From the NCBI GenBank assembly GCA_040876735.1, contig JBBDPC010000006.1:1-41933 (forward strand): DNA of 41,933 bases, in the 5' to 3' direction. The stretch is from Natronomicrosphaera sp040876735. GTDB lineage: Bacteria; Planctomycetota; Phycisphaerae; Phycisphaerales; Phycisphaeraceae. The position numbers were made by a program, and so were the translations under genes. The first letter of the stretch is position 1, and every line of letters begins with the position of its first letter. The notes beneath the pieces were generated by a model, which saw nothing but the letters and a program-made list of their open reading frames with translations, was not told the DNA's origin and did not search any database. Below, piece after piece: positions 28,711 to 37,145 of this stretch.

Positions 28711-29742
28711 ATGCCTCACATGCTCTGTCGATTCGTGTTGGTGTCGATCGTTTGGACCGTGGCCGGCTGCACGGCGTCGGCGACGCTCTCGCCGGCGGAT
28801 GTGGCGGTCCCGGCCTCGCCGTGGCCCGACTATTCGTTCCTCGAACTGCGCAACGAGCACGTGGCACTGCTGGTCATGGAGCCGGACGAGGCGCACGGGT
28901 TCAACCGGGCCTCGCGATTTGACCGCTCGGGCATGGTGGTGCTGGCGCAGACGGCGGAAGGCCACCGCTTCTTCGGCCCGGTGCGGGATCCGGAAGGCCA
29001 TGACCCGGCGCGGGACGACCACGTGGCGGGCACGGCCGAGGAGTTCGACATGCAGGCGCCGCCGGGCTACGACGCGGCCGCGGCGGGCGAGGGGTTCGTG
29101 AAGATCGGCGTGGGCGTGCTGCAGCGGACCGATGAGGAAGACTACTTTTTCCGCGAGGACTACCCGATGCTCGACCCCGGCAGGTGGCGGATCGAGCGGG
29201 AGGCAGACCAGGTGGTGTTCACGCACGACCTGGAAGGGCCAGGGGGCTACGCCTACCGCTACACGAAACAGGTGCGCCTGCTGGCGGAGCAGGCGGGGTT
29301 TGTGATCACACGGACGCTGGCGAACACCGGCGAGCGCGTGATCCGCACGCGGCACTACGGGCACCATTTCGTGCGGATCGACGGCGCCGCCCCCGGGCCG
29401 GGCTACACCTTGTCGTTCGGCTTCGACGCCGAGCCCGGTGAGGGGTGGCGGGACGAGGGGCGGGCCGTGTGGCGTGATGGGACGCTGGCGATCACCGAGC
29501 CGGTGGCGGGCGGCTCGATCTGGGGGCCGGTGGTGGGCTACGACCCGGCTCAGCCGGCGCACCACGCGGTGACGGTGCGCCATGCCGCGGGCGGGTCGGT
29601 GACCTTCGAAGGCGACCGCGGGCTGGACGAACTGGTGTTCTACAGCGGCGGCGAGGCGGTCTGCCCCGAGCCGTTTGTGGCACTGACGATCGAGCCGGGC
29701 GAGCGCGAGCGGTGGCGCACGACGTACACGTTTGGGGAATGA
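28711..29742 (+). CDS. Lipoprotein with aldose-epimerase-like (galactose mutarotase) fold
   Basis: I chose ATG 28711 (MPHMLCRFVLVSIVWTVAGC), which gives a complete lipoprotein signal with lipobox VAGC; the frame opens further upstream without a signal. 343 aa. The mature part reads YSFLELRNEHVALLVMEPDE, GFNRASRFDRSGMVVLAQTA, EGFVKIGVGVL and RTRHYGHHFVRIDG, typical of the beta-supersandwich of aldose-1-epimerase-related proteins found in planctomycete polysaccharide loci. Predicted to be anchored to a membrane in the periplasm or at the surface. Enzymatic activity is not certain. Confidence 0.75.
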   Translation: MPHMLCRFVLVSIVWTVAGCTASATLSPADVAVPASPWPDYSFLELRNEHVALLVMEPDEAHGFNRASRFDRSGMVVLAQTAEGHRFFGPVRDPEGHDPARDDHVAGTAEEFDMQAPPGYDAAAAGEGFVKIGVGVLQRTDEEDYFFREDYPMLDPGRWRIEREADQVVFTHDLEGPGGYAYRYTKQVRLLAEQAGFVITRTLANTGERVIRTRHYGHHFVRIDGAAPGPGYTLSFGFDAEPGEGWRDEGRAVWRDGTLAITEPVAGGSIWGPVVGYDPAQPAHHAVTVRHAAGGSVTFEGDRGLDELVFYSGGEAVCPEPFVALTIEPGERERWRTTYTFGE

Positions 29743-29782
29743 AAGAGCCAACCGTCGCCCCATCACAATCCAGTGAGGAAGG

Positions 29783-30000
29783 GTGTTCGTGCCGACCTGT
29801 ACGCACACCATCAAGCCCACCGCACGCCAGTTGCAGTACCAGAGTTGGGAGTGCAGGCTGTTTCTGCACTTTGGCGTTTGCAGGTTCTATGAAGGGCATC
29901 GCGACTGGGATGCCAGGTCGCTGCCGGCGAGGGCTTCAACTTCCCTGTGCGCAACCCATGTAGCCGATGATCTGAAACCTGCTACTTCACAACGATCTCA
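29783..30000 (+). pseudogene. 5' fragment of an alpha-L-fucosidase (GH29-like) gene
   Basis: GTG 29783, after AGGAAGG, begins MFVPTCTHTIKPTARQLQYQ, then WECRLFLHFGVCRFYEGHRD and WD. This closely follows the N-terminus of known GH29 enzymes (PTARQL..WE.GLFLHFGI.TF). After about 50 residues the frame is lost. The catalytic Asp region is absent. Probably truncated by recombination with the transposase remnant that follows. Confidence 0.6.
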
Positions 30001-30048
30001 CCACTTCCCCATCGGGCACGCTCGTCTGCCAGGCGCGTTTTCTCGCCG

Positions 30049-30558
30049 GTGTCGCATCCGCTCTTGAAGATGATCGCTCACGCCACGCACCGTGAGCGGG
30101 TGGCGCAGGTGCAGCACCTCAAGGTCGAGAACGAGATCCTCCGGAGCAAACTGCTCAAGCGGGTCACGGTCACGCCGGCGGAGCGAGCCTGCATGGTGAA
30201 GTTCGGGAAGAAGGTCGGCAGCGCCATCAAGGAACTGATCACGATCGTCATGCCGCGGACGTTCGCCCGGTGGGTGCACGGTGGTGACAGCCAGCCCGCG
30301 GCGACGAAGCGCAAGCCCGGTCGGCCGCGCACGCCGGAGGAGATCCGCGAGATCATCCTCCGCATCGCCGAGGAGACCGACTGGGGCTACACGAGGATTT
30401 TGGGCGAACTTAAGAAGCCGAGCGTCCACAGCGTCGGCCGCACGTCCGGATCGCCCGTGACTGCCACCACGATGGAAGACCAGCAGGTGGCCGTGGCGTG
30501 GCATCCCGGGCAGGCGATGCGGATCGAGTCGACGCCCCGGCCGCACGAGCGACCTTGA
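30049..30558 (+). pseudogene. Truncated integrase-type transposase, copy B
   Basis: The ORF begins at GTG 30049. HRERVAQVQHLKVENEILRS, TVTPAERACMVKFGKKVGSA, ITIVMPRTFARWVHGG, KRKPGRPRTPEEIREIILRI and WGYTRILGELKK match the N-terminal DNA-binding half of a widespread planctomycete integrase-core transposase (IS3/IS481-like). Homology stops near 30415; the tail is unrelated, and the DDE catalytic domain is absent. Shares 80 bp with the fragment at 27138-27217. Confidence 0.75.
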
Positions 30559-30638
30559 GCTTCGTGCTGGCGTGTTTCACGTGTCGACCATATAACGGAG
30601 CGACATCCGCCACCGCAACGGACGACAAGAAGCCACCC

Positions 30639-31679
30639 ATGCCTCAAGGCCTTTACACCGACCGCCCCGAACACCTTTGCTTCAAGGCGTATGACGACGC
30701 TCCGCTCAAGCCCGAGCAGGTGCGCGTGCAGACCGAGTTCGCCGCCATCAAACACGGCACGGAACTGCACGTGTTCAGCGGCCGGTCGCCGTTTCAAGGC
30801 AGCCGCTTTGACGGCGATCTCCGCCTGTTCGTGCCCACGGACGATGGCGGGGGCGATGGCATTCTCCGTCGATTCGTGGGCAACATGGTCGTGGGGCGGG
30901 TGATCGAGGTCGGCGCGGAGGTGACCCGGCACAAGGTCGGCGCTCGGGTGTACGGCTATGGGCCAGTCGCCGAAACCGCCACCCTCGGGCAACACCAGGC
31001 CCATCCGCTCGTCGAGCCGCTTACGCCGGAGGACGTGGTCTGCCTCGACCCGGCGTTGTTTGCCTTCGCCGCCGTGCGCGATGCTCAGACCTGCCTCGGT
31101 GACAACGTCGTGCTCTCGGGCCTCGGGGCCATCGGCCTGCTGGCGATCCAGATGCTCAAGCACAGCGGGGTGATGAACCTTATCGCCGTGGACCCCATCG
31201 CCAAGCGCCGCCACTTGGCCGAGCAGTACGGCGCCACCGCCACGCTTGATCCCACGGCCGGGGACGTGGGCCTGGCGGTGCGCGACATCCTCGGCGGCGT
31301 GGGGGCCGACGTCGCCATCGAGGCCAGCGGCAACTACCGCGCGCTCGCCAGCGCTCTGCGGTCTGTGCGCATGTGCGGCCGGGTGGTCACGCTGGGCTAC
31401 TACAAGGGCAAGGACTCGCAACTGGACCTGGGCGCGGAATGGCACCACAACCGCCTCGAACTGAAATCCAGCATGCCCGACTGGGGCAACCCCAGCCGTG
31501 AGCACCCGCTCTGGAACCGCGAGCGCATGCAGCAGGCTTGCCTGGAACTGTTTCGAAACCGAACATTGGTTTCCCAAGGCCTGATCGACCCGATCGCCGG
31601 CTTCGCCGAGGCGGACAAGGCTTTCATGCAGGTCTACCGCAATCCCAACGATTCGGTCAAACTGGGGGTGCGGTTTTAA
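30639..31679 (+). CDS. Zinc-type (MDR family) alcohol/sugar dehydrogenase-like protein
   Basis: ATG 30639 (MPQGLYTDRPEHLCFKAY), 346 aa, weak AAGAAG ribosome site. Medium-chain dehydrogenase fold: a GroES-like N-terminal half (AAIKHGTELHVFSG, GNMVVGRVIEVGAEV) and a Rossmann half with VVLSGLGAIGLLAIQMLKHS. The usual catalytic cysteine (GICGTD) is replaced by AIKHGTE, and no structural four-Cys zinc lobe is seen, so it belongs to the zinc-poor sugar-metabolism branch and may not be a classical alcohol dehydrogenase. The substrate is unknown. Flanked by fragments on both sides, it is the intact survivor of a decayed sugar locus. Confidence 0.85.
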   Translation: MPQGLYTDRPEHLCFKAYDDAPLKPEQVRVQTEFAAIKHGTELHVFSGRSPFQGSRFDGDLRLFVPTDDGGGDGILRRFVGNMVVGRVIEVGAEVTRHKVGARVYGYGPVAETATLGQHQAHPLVEPLTPEDVVCLDPALFAFAAVRDAQTCLGDNVVLSGLGAIGLLAIQMLKHSGVMNLIAVDPIAKRRHLAEQYGATATLDPTAGDVGLAVRDILGGVGADVAIEASGNYRALASALRSVRMCGRVVTLGYYKGKDSQLDLGAEWHHNRLELKSSMPDWGNPSREHPLWNRERMQQACLELFRNRTLVSQGLIDPIAGFAEADKAFMQVYRNPNDSVKLGVRF

Positions 31680-31775
31680 AGTGAACGAAAGCGGGTGGGA
31701 AGACCGGCCCCTGCGGTTTGCGGGTGATGCTGTGCTCCGGGTTCGTCGACGGGCGGCTCCGGACCGACGCGGGGC

Positions 31776-31955
31776 GCCATCGTCGGCGTAGACAACAACG
31801 ACGTGTTCTGCGAACTGGCCAATTCCACGCTCTCCAGTGTGGACTTCCCCCGGGAACGCATCGGCTACGAGGCCGCCGCCATGGTCGACCGCATCCTCGC
31901 CGAGCGACACATGGTGGTGGGCCTCGACCCGGCCAGCGGTGACCGACGATGGCGG
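31776..31955 (+). pseudogene. Fragment of a XylR/LacI-type sugar-binding transcription factor
   Basis: AIVGVDNNDVFCELANSTLS, then SVDFPRERIGYEAAAMVDRI is the C-terminal end of a periplasmic-binding-protein-like sugar-sensing domain (GVDND..CELS.P.LSSV). Neither the sensing N-terminus nor the AraC-type HTH that normally follows is present. No start. Confidence 0.65.
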
Positions 31956-32157
31956 CGTTTTCTGATGCGGCCGATCGGGCATGGCGATGACTCGATGGGC
32001 AGAGAGAAAGAAAGTCCACCCCTATCAGTCATCTATACCGTGGGCCTGCGAACGGACACGCTGGCGGTGCAACTGAGTGAAGGTTGTTACAGATGTGGAA
32101 CGCGCCTAACGTTGACCGCGTATGATCGCCCTCGGTCTCCGTTCCAGGTCCAGCAGT

Positions 32158-32652
32158 ATGGAACATGCACGTTCCCTGACACGCACCCATGACCTTCTCG
32201 GCCTCGGCGGCTGGCTGGCGCTGTGCTATCTGGCCGCGGCCGTGGGATCGCTGGCAACCACCACCGGCGTGGGCACCTGGTATCAGACGCTCGACCGTCC
32301 TCCATGGACGCCGCCGGACTGGGTGTTCGGGCCGGTCTGGACGCTGCTCTACGGGCTGATGGCCGTCGCGGCGTGGCTGGTCTGGCGCCGGCGGGGCTTT
32401 CGCGGAGCCACGGTCGCGCTGGGCCTGTTCCTCGTTCAGCTTGCCCTCAACGTTGCATGGTCGTTCATCTTCTTTGGCATGCATGCGGTCATCTGGGCGG
32501 CGGTGGAGATTGTCGTGCTGGCGCTGGCCATTGTCGCGACCGTCATCGCGTTCTGGCGGATCAGCCGGCCCGCCTCGCTGCTGCTGGCGCCCTATCTGGC
32601 CTGGGTGCTGTTTGCCGCAGCATTGAATCTGGCCATCGCCCGCATGAACTGA
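32158..32652 (+). CDS. tspO: TspO/MBR family membrane protein
   Basis: ATG 32158 (MEHARSLTRTHDLLGL), 164 aa; an ATG at 32122 would add 12 residues. Five transmembrane helices. The TspO signature is clear: WYQTLDRPPWTPPDWVFGPV, then WTLLYGLMAVAAWLVW, and NVAWSFIFFG and SLLLAPYLAWVLFAAALNL later. Known members bind tetrapyrroles and some degrade protoporphyrin under light or oxygen stress; in Rhodobacter TspO affects photosystem gene expression. The Trp/Tyr residues at the binding cavity are present. No partner genes nearby show its role here. Confidence 0.92.
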   Translation: MEHARSLTRTHDLLGLGGWLALCYLAAAVGSLATTTGVGTWYQTLDRPPWTPPDWVFGPVWTLLYGLMAVAAWLVWRRRGFRGATVALGLFLVQLALNVAWSFIFFGMHAVIWAAVEIVVLALAIVATVIAFWRISRPASLLLAPYLAWVLFAAALNLAIARMN

Positions 32653-32931
32653 AACGCCGCACGGCTTCGCGTAACGGACCGTTCGCGCGTCACGCCTTTC
32701 TTCGTCCTGAAGTGGTGCGATAGCCGCCAGGCGATGCGGCGGTAGCGGTATTCGCGTTGAGCGTGACAGCACCCGCTACCATGGTGGTCCGTCTGCGGGT
32801 TCCGGTGGTGTTCAGAAATTTACGTCACCGGCCGCACGGACGCGCATGCCACGGCTGTCCCATCCTCTGTTGAAACGGCGCATGGGAGCGGCCCTGACCA
32901 AACGTCCGATCCGGGTCTGAATTCGGTTTCA
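32653..32931. other. Intergenic region, no gene seen
   Basis: 279 bp between tspO and the EamA gene. Holds a TACCAT at 32777-32782 without a properly spaced -35. No ORF with support. Confidence 0.4.
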
Positions 32932-33894
32932 ATGCTGACTTCGAACGAAAGCTTGATGATGCGTCTCAAGAGTGTTGCCGGCGGCCTGCTCGGTCTCGAA
33001 CTGCTGTTCGTGCTGTTGTGGAACTCAGGCTTCATCGGGGCCGAGTACGGCCTGCCTTTCACTGGTCCCTGGACGCTGCTTCTGTGGCGGTATGCGGCGC
33101 TCAGCGGCCTACTCGGGTTGTGGCTGGTTGCGACGGGGCGATGGGCGTGGCCCGGCCGGAGGGCGGTCGGTCACACCGCGGTGGTGGGCGTATTGGCCCA
33201 CGGCGTTTGGCTCGGCTGCGTGCTCGTCGCGATCGACATGGCGGTGCCCGTGGGCATCATCGCTTTGGTCACCGCACTGCAGCCCCTGCTCACCGGTGCC
33301 TTTTCCGGGCTGGTGGTCGGTGAGCGGACCGGGATGCGGCAATGGTTCGGTCTAATCCTTGGGTTCTGCGGCGTCGCCATCGCCGTGGGAGCCCGCCTTT
33401 CCCTTGACGCGGAGACTCCCACGCTGGGCTATCTGTTGCCCTTCGGCTCGGTGATGGGGATCACGGCGGCAAGCCTGCTGCAACGTCGCTGGACCCGCCG
33501 CGGCACCGGGGCAGCGCTGCCGCTGGACACGACGCTCTTTTTCCAGAGTGTCGCCACAGCCCTGGCGATGCTGTTGCCCGCTTGGTGGGTTGAAAGGTTC
33601 GCGACCCACTGGACGATGCCGTTCGTGGCGACGATGGCGTGGCTGGTGGTCGCCGTGTCGCTCGGAGCTTACTGGACGATGTGGCAGTTGCTGGCGAAAC
33701 AGGAGGCCACACGCGTCGCTAGTTTGTTCTATCTGAGCCCGCCGGTGACGATGCTGATGGCGTGGATCGCGTTCGGTGACAAAGTTACCTCCACCGACCT
33801 GCTGGGCCTTGCGGTCGCGGGTGTCGGTGTGTGGCTGGTGTATCGTCGCCGCGCGCCCCAGTCACCAGTTCCGCCCGAACCTACGACGCCCTGA
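32932..33894 (+). CDS. EamA/DMT-family inner-membrane transporter
   Basis: ATG 32932 (MLTSNESLMMRLKSVAG), 320 aa; ATGs at 32956/32959 are alternatives. Ten hydrophobic helices arranged as two EamA repeats: GLELLFVLLWNSGFIGAEYG begins the first, GYLLPFGSVMGITAASLLQR the second. Characteristic sequences near repeat ends: VTALQPLLTGAFSGLVVGER and FYLSPPVTMLMAWIAFGDKV, followed by LLGLAVAGVGVWLVYRR. Such carriers export amino acids, nucleosides or other metabolites; the substrate cannot be predicted. Single gene. Confidence 0.92.
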   Translation: MLTSNESLMMRLKSVAGGLLGLELLFVLLWNSGFIGAEYGLPFTGPWTLLLWRYAALSGLLGLWLVATGRWAWPGRRAVGHTAVVGVLAHGVWLGCVLVAIDMAVPVGIIALVTALQPLLTGAFSGLVVGERTGMRQWFGLILGFCGVAIAVGARLSLDAETPTLGYLLPFGSVMGITAASLLQRRWTRRGTGAALPLDTTLFFQSVATALAMLLPAWWVERFATHWTMPFVATMAWLVVAVSLGAYWTMWQLLAKQEATRVASLFYLSPPVTMLMAWIAFGDKVTSTDLLGLAVAGVGVWLVYRRRAPQSPVPPEPTTP

Positions 33895-34179
33895 AGCCTC
33901 ATCGCCATCAAGCACGGGCGACAGCACGATCCGGGTGGTGCCGCGAAACTGGCAGCCTGCGAACTGCTGGCGCCCGACTGCCGGGCAGCGATGGCGAAGC
34001 TTGCCTGACCACAACGACCTCCGTTTCGCGGCCGGCGAGTTGTCTGGCGGTGGCGGTTCGAAGGCGCGCGTTAACAGCTTCCCCTCTACTATCTACCGCG
34101 GCGGATGGGATGATGTCTCGGACGGTGAGCCAGTCTTTCTGGCACACTGCGACAACGTCTTGCAAGAAAGGAGTCACGA
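33895..34179. other. Intergenic region with a gene remnant
   Basis: 285 bp. A 34-codon open stretch at 33904-34008 (AIKHGRQHDPGGAAKLAACE, LLAPDCRAAMAKLA, stop) reads like the end of a gene but has no start and is not recognised. The rest carries the ribosome site of the next gene. Confidence 0.35.
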
Positions 34180-34620
34180 TTGCTCGCCTGGCTGGAAGAT
34201 TACGAAGCCTTGCTCTGGTCGCTGACTACCGCGAGCGTGGTGATGTTCATCGCCACGCTGATCACGATGCCCCTGCTGATCGCGCGCCTGCCGTCCGACT
34301 ACTTCACCCGCCGTCCGGTGCGGGACTGGCCGTCGCGTCGGCCGGCATTGCACCTGCTATTGGTGGTCCTCAAGAACGGGCTCGGTCTGGTGCTGCTGCT
34401 GGCGGGGCTGGCGATGCTGCTGCTGCCCGGGCAGGGGCTGCTGACGGTGCTGGTGGGCATCCTGCTGCTGGACTTCCCGGGCAAGCGCCGGCTGCAGCGT
34501 TGGCTGATCCGCCGCCGACCGATCTTCCGCGCCGCCAACTGGATTCGCGCCAAGCGCCACCGGCCGCCGCTGGAGCTGCCCCCGGCACGCTTTGAAGAAC
34601 CGGGGCGACCAGGTCGATGA
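34180..34620 (+). CDS. PGPGW-family small membrane protein
   Basis: TTG 34180 is chosen because AAAGGAG lies 6 nt upstream and no ATG fits; 146 aa. Two to three hydrophobic helices. KNGLGLVLLLAGLAMLLLPG and QGLLTVLVGILLLDFPGKRR match the PGPGW family (PF09656-like), here with PGQG in the motif. A basic C-terminal tail follows. Function of the family is unknown. Single gene between EamA and the phosphorelay. Confidence 0.7.
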   Translation: MLAWLEDYEALLWSLTTASVVMFIATLITMPLLIARLPSDYFTRRPVRDWPSRRPALHLLLVVLKNGLGLVLLLAGLAMLLLPGQGLLTVLVGILLLDFPGKRRLQRWLIRRRPIFRAANWIRAKRHRPPLELPPARFEEPGRPGR

Positions 34621-34678
34621 CCGTGATTTCGAAGCTACCAAGCGCGATCGATGTGCTTGGCATCTACAATCGTTTTTC

Positions 34679-34825
34679 ATGAGCACAGAAGAGGAACGTC
34701 CCCGGCGTACCGAGTCCGAGCCCTCGGCGCGGGCCCGGAGGGGAACGGTACTGGGGGAAGGGTCCGTGGTGCCCGCTTCAGTTGAACGATGCGCATCGTC
34801 GGACGGCGTCGACCATGGCGTGTAA
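34679..34825 (+). CDS. Possible very small disordered protein, doubtful
   Basis: ATG 34679 (MSTEEERPRRTESEPSARAR), 48 codons. TACAAT at 34665-34670 is 8 nt before the ATG, as in the leaderless arrangements at 17340 and 20418. The protein is charged and without domain. The 3' end overlaps the convergent kinase gene by 48 nt. Could be spurious or the start of a lost gene. Confidence 0.25.
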   Translation: MSTEEERPRRTESEPSARARRGTVLGEGSVVPASVERCASSDGVDHGV

Positions 34826-36736
34826 CGGCCCATCTTTGCTCAGGTAGATTGCGGCCCCTGCTTTTTGCATGGCTTCGGCCACACTCGGATCGCTGTGCAT
34901 GGACAGGCCCACGATGCAGGTGTTTGGCAGTCGCTGTCGGATATGCCGTGTGGCTTCGATTCCATCAAGCCGTGGCATGGTCACGTCCATGATGATCACA
35001 TCCGGGCGCAGTTGATGCGCCAGTTCGACAGCTTCCTGACCATCTGCCGCCTCTCCGACCACTTCGATGTCCGGCTCGCCGCGCAGCAGGCTGGCGATTC
35101 CGTCACGCATGGCCTTGTGATCATCCGCCAGCAACACACGAATCGTATCGCTTTCGACGCCGGGCAAGCTCGCAGCATCCGGCGGCAACGTCAAACCCAC
35201 CTGCTCAGGGGCTGCATCCGGTTTCAGCAGGGGCGCGGTGATCGTCACTCGCGTGCCGTTGCCGGGGGCGCTGTCAATGGTCAATTCGCCGCCGGCGGCT
35301 TGGGCCCGCTCGCGCAGGTTGAACAGTCCATAGCCGTCGTTCTCCGAGCCTTGCAACTCCGCTTCCGCGGGGTCGAAGCCTGGTCCTTCATCCTCAACAG
35401 TCAACCGGATATGCCGTCTGTCAGGTTCACATTTCAGGCTCACGGCGACGTGACACACATCCGCATGCTTGATCGCATTGAAGATCAGTTCGCGTGCCGC
35501 TTCAAACAACATCACCCGAATGTCTTCGCGGGTCGGCTCGGCTTCCTCCTCCGCCTCGACGGTTACCGTACAGGCGTGTTCCTTTTCGCTATGGCGTGCC
35601 AACCAGTGCAGGCCGGCCACCAGCCCACGATCAAAGAGTACTGGTGGCACGAGGTTCGCAGTGAGTGAGCGGCAAGCGTCGATCGCCTGGTCGAGCAGAT
35701 CGTCGATGCGTTGCAGGTGCTCCTGGCCCTGTTGGCCACCGACCTCAAGCGTCTCGAGTCCCATTTTGGACGCGACCAGGATCTGCTGAAGCCCGTCGTG
35801 CAACATGCGCGCCAGGTGCTTGCGTTCCCGTTGTTCGACAGACGTCAGACGAGCGTGCAGTCGGCGGAGCTGAACCGCCTTCTGCTCGGCTTCGGCCGTT
35901 CGGCAGGCGACACGCTGCTCCAGGGTCTGCGTCAGTTCGCGCAGTTCGTCCTCCATCCGCTTGCGCTCGGTCAGGTCCTGACTGACCTTGGCGAAGCCGC
36001 GAAGTTCGCCGTTCTCGTCGTGAAGGGGCGTGATCGAGATTCGAGACCAGTAGCGGTCGCCGTTCCGCCGCACGAGCCAGCCTTCCGATGCACAGTTGCC
36101 CTGCGTTAGCGCAGCTGCCAGCATCTGCTCCGGCTTGCCGTCGGCAACGTCCTCGGGCGTGTAGCAGATTGAAAAGTGTTTACCGATGATCTGATCGCTG
36201 GTGTAGCCCTTGAGTTGCTCGGCCCCGCGGTTCCACGTCGCCACCCGCCCCTGCGGATCGAGCATGAAGATCGCGTAATCTCGCACGCCCTCCACGAGCA
36301 GGCGAAGCCGCTCCTCGCTATCACGAAGCTGCTGGGTCAGGCGCTGCTCGGCGTCGTAAAGACGCTGACGGTGGAGGGTTTTGTCCACGGCGAACGGCAG
36401 CACGTTCAGGTAGTGCTGGTGGGGATCCTTGGGCAGGTAATCGTCGGCTCCACGCTCAAGCGTTCGCAGGGCCAGATGCTCCTCCAACGTGGCGGTCAGC
36501 AGGATGAACGGGATATGCGAAGCTTCGCCGAACAATTCGGTGCACTCGCCATCGGGCAAGTGGTAGTCGGCGATGATCAGGTCAAAATGAGAGGTCGCCA
36601 GTTGATCGCGCGCTTCGGCCAGGGATGTGGCCACGCTTACCCGCCATGGCAGCCCCCGATCACGCACCAGCCGATCAAAGGCCCGGCGGTCCGTGGCGTC
36701 GTCCTCCATGTGCAGCAGGTGGATCGGCGAAGTCAT
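34778..36736 (-). CDS. Hybrid histidine kinase: REC-PAS-HisKA_3-HATPase-REC
   Basis: ATG 36736 overlaps the stop of the preceding response-regulator gene (ATGA); 652 aa, no membrane segment. Domains in order: receiver (HLLHMEDDATDRRAFDRLVR, phospho-Asp in LIIADYHLPDG), PAS (RDYAIFMLDPQGRVATWNRG to KVSQDLTERKR), a coiled coil, NarL-type HisKA_3 with RKHLARMLHDGLQQIL (phospho-His in LHDGLQQ), HATPase (FNAIKHAD, VEDEGPGFDP, GYGLFNLRERA), and a second receiver (RVLLADDHKAMRDGIASLL, Asp in IIMDVTMPRLDG). No HTH follows the last receiver, unlike NarL/FixJ regulators. Likely the downstream, cytoplasmic part of a phosphorelay with the two upstream genes. The output is unknown. Confidence 0.93.
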   Translation of the reverse strand: MTSPIHLLHMEDDATDRRAFDRLVRDRGLPWRVSVATSLAEARDQLATSHFDLIIADYHLPDGECTELFGEASHIPFILLTATLEEHLALRTLERGADDYLPKDPHQHYLNVLPFAVDKTLHRQRLYDAEQRLTQQLRDSEERLRLLVEGVRDYAIFMLDPQGRVATWNRGAEQLKGYTSDQIIGKHFSICYTPEDVADGKPEQMLAAALTQGNCASEGWLVRRNGDRYWSRISITPLHDENGELRGFAKVSQDLTERKRMEDELRELTQTLEQRVACRTAEAEQKAVQLRRLHARLTSVEQRERKHLARMLHDGLQQILVASKMGLETLEVGGQQGQEHLQRIDDLLDQAIDACRSLTANLVPPVLFDRGLVAGLHWLARHSEKEHACTVTVEAEEEAEPTREDIRVMLFEAARELIFNAIKHADVCHVAVSLKCEPDRRHIRLTVEDEGPGFDPAEAELQGSENDGYGLFNLRERAQAAGGELTIDSAPGNGTRVTITAPLLKPDAAPEQVGLTLPPDAASLPGVESDTIRVLLADDHKAMRDGIASLLRGEPDIEVVGEAADGQEAVELAHQLRPDVIIMDVTMPRLDGIEATRHIRQRLPNTCIVGLSMHSDPSVAEAMQKAGAAIYLSKDGPLHAMVDAVRRCASFN

Positions 36737-37143
36737 GGGGTTTGGCTCAGGCTCCAATAGAGGTCAATCGTGCGGACTACCTCCACGAACTTTATGTAAT
36801 CTACCGGCTTGACCATGTAACCGGCCACCGAAAGTTCGAACGTCGCCAGCTTGTCCATCTCCAGGCGCGACGTGGTCAAGACCACCACGGGAATCCGCCG
36901 CAGACGCGGGTCGGCCTTGACGGATTGCAGCAACTCAATCCCACTCATCACCGGCAGATTCAGGTCCAGAAGGATCAGGCCCGGTGCCGCATGGCTCGTG
37001 TCACGAAGGTATGCCAGCGCTTCCGCGCCGTCGCTCGTGCGATCCAGCGGATTGCTCACGTTCAGATCCCGCAGCGCACGACGAACAGTCTTCGCGTCCA
37101 CATCGTCGTCCTCGACCAACAGGATGGCCTTGTCGTTGATCAT
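36733..37143 (-). CDS. Rcp1-like single-domain response regulator
   Basis: ATG 37143 (MINDKAILLVEDDDVDAKTV) is just 2 nt after the stop of the upstream kinase; 136 aa. A lone receiver: acidic pocket VEDDD, phospho-Asp in LILLDLNLPVMSG, Thr/Ser in VVVLTTS and Lys in GYMVKPVDY. It closely resembles cyanobacterial Rcp1 partners of phytochrome kinases. No output domain; known relatives shuttle phosphate between kinases. It overlaps the next gene by 4 nt. Confidence 0.94.
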   Translation of the reverse strand: MINDKAILLVEDDDVDAKTVRRALRDLNVSNPLDRTSDGAEALAYLRDTSHAAPGLILLDLNLPVMSGIELLQSVKADPRLRRIPVVVLTTSRLEMDKLATFELSVAGYMVKPVDYIKFVEVVRTIDLYWSLSQTP

Positions 37144-37145
37144 GC

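Noticed and set aside
29783..30067. Complete small gene of 94 codons
   Set aside because: Only the first about 50 residues resemble GH29 and the catalytic part is absent, so it is listed as a pseudogene.
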